From Maribacter luteus (GTDB lineage Bacteria > Bacteroidota > Bacteroidia > Flavobacteriales > Flavobacteriaceae), in the NCBI RefSeq assembly GCF_009674825.1, contig NZ_WKJH01000002.1, positions 186,001 through 250,000 on the forward strand: 64,000 bases of DNA. The letters run 5' to 3'. The notes beneath the pieces were generated by a model. It was not told where the DNA came from and did no database searches. It was given only the letters and a program-made list of their open reading frames with translations. Every line of letters begins with the position of its first letter. Within the stretch, counting starts at the first letter, position 1. The position numbers were made by a program, and so were the translations under genes. Of this stretch, positions 63,632 to 64,000 are shown one piece after another.

Positions 63632-63639
63632 CAAATTTA
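63632..63639 (-). promoter_or_regulatory. Candidate -7 promoter box for maeB
   Basis: TAAATTTG on the minus strand is a perfect TAnnTTTG match 17 bp before the maeB ATG. No TTG was found at the -33 position. It may drive maeB, ruvA and sprA together. Confidence 0.45.
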
Positions 63640-63760
63640 AAGGTAATATGTCGAAAAAAATAAGTTCTAGTCGCAAATATTACCTAAACAACCACATAGT
63701 ACTCGCTAAAAGTTGTGGGATAAACAATTAAGGATTAATAGATCCAAAGAAACGAATTTA

Positions 63761-64000
63761 TCAAAAATTTGAAACCTTGTTTTCTTCTTTGGAAACATTC
63801 AAACGCAGAGCCAATATCGCAGAAATTATAAAGAATACACCGGCAAATAACATGGCATTTATTGAATTGCCACCCAAGAGGTTTTTAAAGATCGGCCCAA
63901 AGGTCAATGTTTCTATTCCCATTGGTATTACGATCATCATATTCAATATACCCATGTACACCCCCCTTCTTTCCTGAGGTACTATTTTGGACACCATGGT
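63761..64000 (-). CDS. MFS transporter, C-terminal fragment cut by the window edge
   Basis: About 80 codons read to a stop at 63761 and stay open to the end of the window. The sequence PQERRGVYMGILNMMIVIPM, followed by two membrane helices and a short basic tail, matches the last part of a sugar-type major facilitator transporter (SLC45-like). The gene starts outside the window, so the truncation is not biological. Substrate unknown. Confidence 0.8.
   Translation of the reverse strand, partial: TMVSKIVPQERRGVYMGILNMMIVIPMGIETLTFGPIFKNLLGGNSINAMLFAGVFFIISAILALRLNVSKEENKVSNF

Noticed and set aside
63761-64000. Truncated MFS transporter
   Set aside because: The reading frame is open to the window end; the truncation is an edge effect and not a pseudogene.
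1-64000. Search for tRNA, rRNA, CRISPR arrays, insertion sequences, phage or restriction genes
   Set aside because: None was recognised by eye; no short regularly spaced repeats, transposase motifs or integrase motifs were seen. A tRNAscan or profile search could not be run.

Overview
The window reads as chromosome of a marine-type member of the Flavobacteriaceae (Bacteroidota); Zobellia, Maribacter or a relative would fit, but the genus is a guess. Supporting signs are a full-length sprA for the type IX secretion system (T9SS), a secreted giant protein with a gliding-type C-terminal sorting domain beside PorP/SprF-like and OmpA/PD40 proteins, an UpxY/NusG-like antiterminator on a polysaccharide locus, a LytTR regulator paired with a TPR histidine kinase, a malic enzyme fused to a phosphotransacetylase domain, and promoters of the Bacteroidota form TTG-N17-21-TAnnTTTG. 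Base composition is AT-leaning throughout and AT-richest around 7-11 kb.

Region 1 (about 1-15.1 kb, all minus strand) is the end of a surface polysaccharide locus. Transcription enters through an UpxY-type antiterminator (14668-15141), then gmd and fcl make GDP-L-fucose. After them come an orphan membrane protein, a Wzx flippase, three hexapeptide acyltransferases, a GT11-like fucosyltransferase, two GT2 enzymes, a GT-D-like enzyme, an unclassified GT-like protein and a Wzy-type polymerase. Several gaps carry broken protein-like frames that look like scars of gene turnover.

Region 2 (15.5-17.9 kb, plus strand) has a small orphan basic protein with a strong terminator, a SanA/DUF218 protein, and an Nramp-family transporter whose metal-binding motifs are replaced. 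Region 3 (17.9-25.2 kb, minus) is a triad: a 1431-residue Calx-beta-repeat protein with a T9SS sorting domain, a PorP/SprF-like protein, and an OmpA/PD40 protein.

Region 4 (25.3-36.3 kb) is mixed housekeeping and envelope genes: fabD, a gamma-carbonic anhydrase-like protein, a LytTR/histidine kinase pair, a DUF4349 plus VWA pair, an orphan PorP/SprF protein, an Nfu-type Fe-S scaffold with a doubled N domain, dodecin, MscS and tsaB.

Region 5 (36.4-46.0 kb, minus) is an eight-gene MacB-like efflux operon in which a [permease A - permease B - adaptor] block occurs twice around a single ATPase and ends in a TolC protein. Region 6 (46.1-51.6 kb, minus) is a cytochrome oxidase block: ctaB, two subunit III genes, subunit IV, a cysteine-free SCO-like protein, SCO1, DUF420 and a small CxxC membrane protein; subunits I and II are not in the window. 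Region 7 (51.8-64 kb, minus) holds tonB, vanZ-like, gcvH, sprA (with a TTG start), ruvA, maeB and the end of an MFS transporter cut by the window edge. No rRNA, tRNA, CRISPR array, insertion sequence or prophage was seen. The strongest candidates for something not yet described are the duplicated efflux module, the motif-altered Nramp protein, and the two uncharacterised proteins in the oxidase block.
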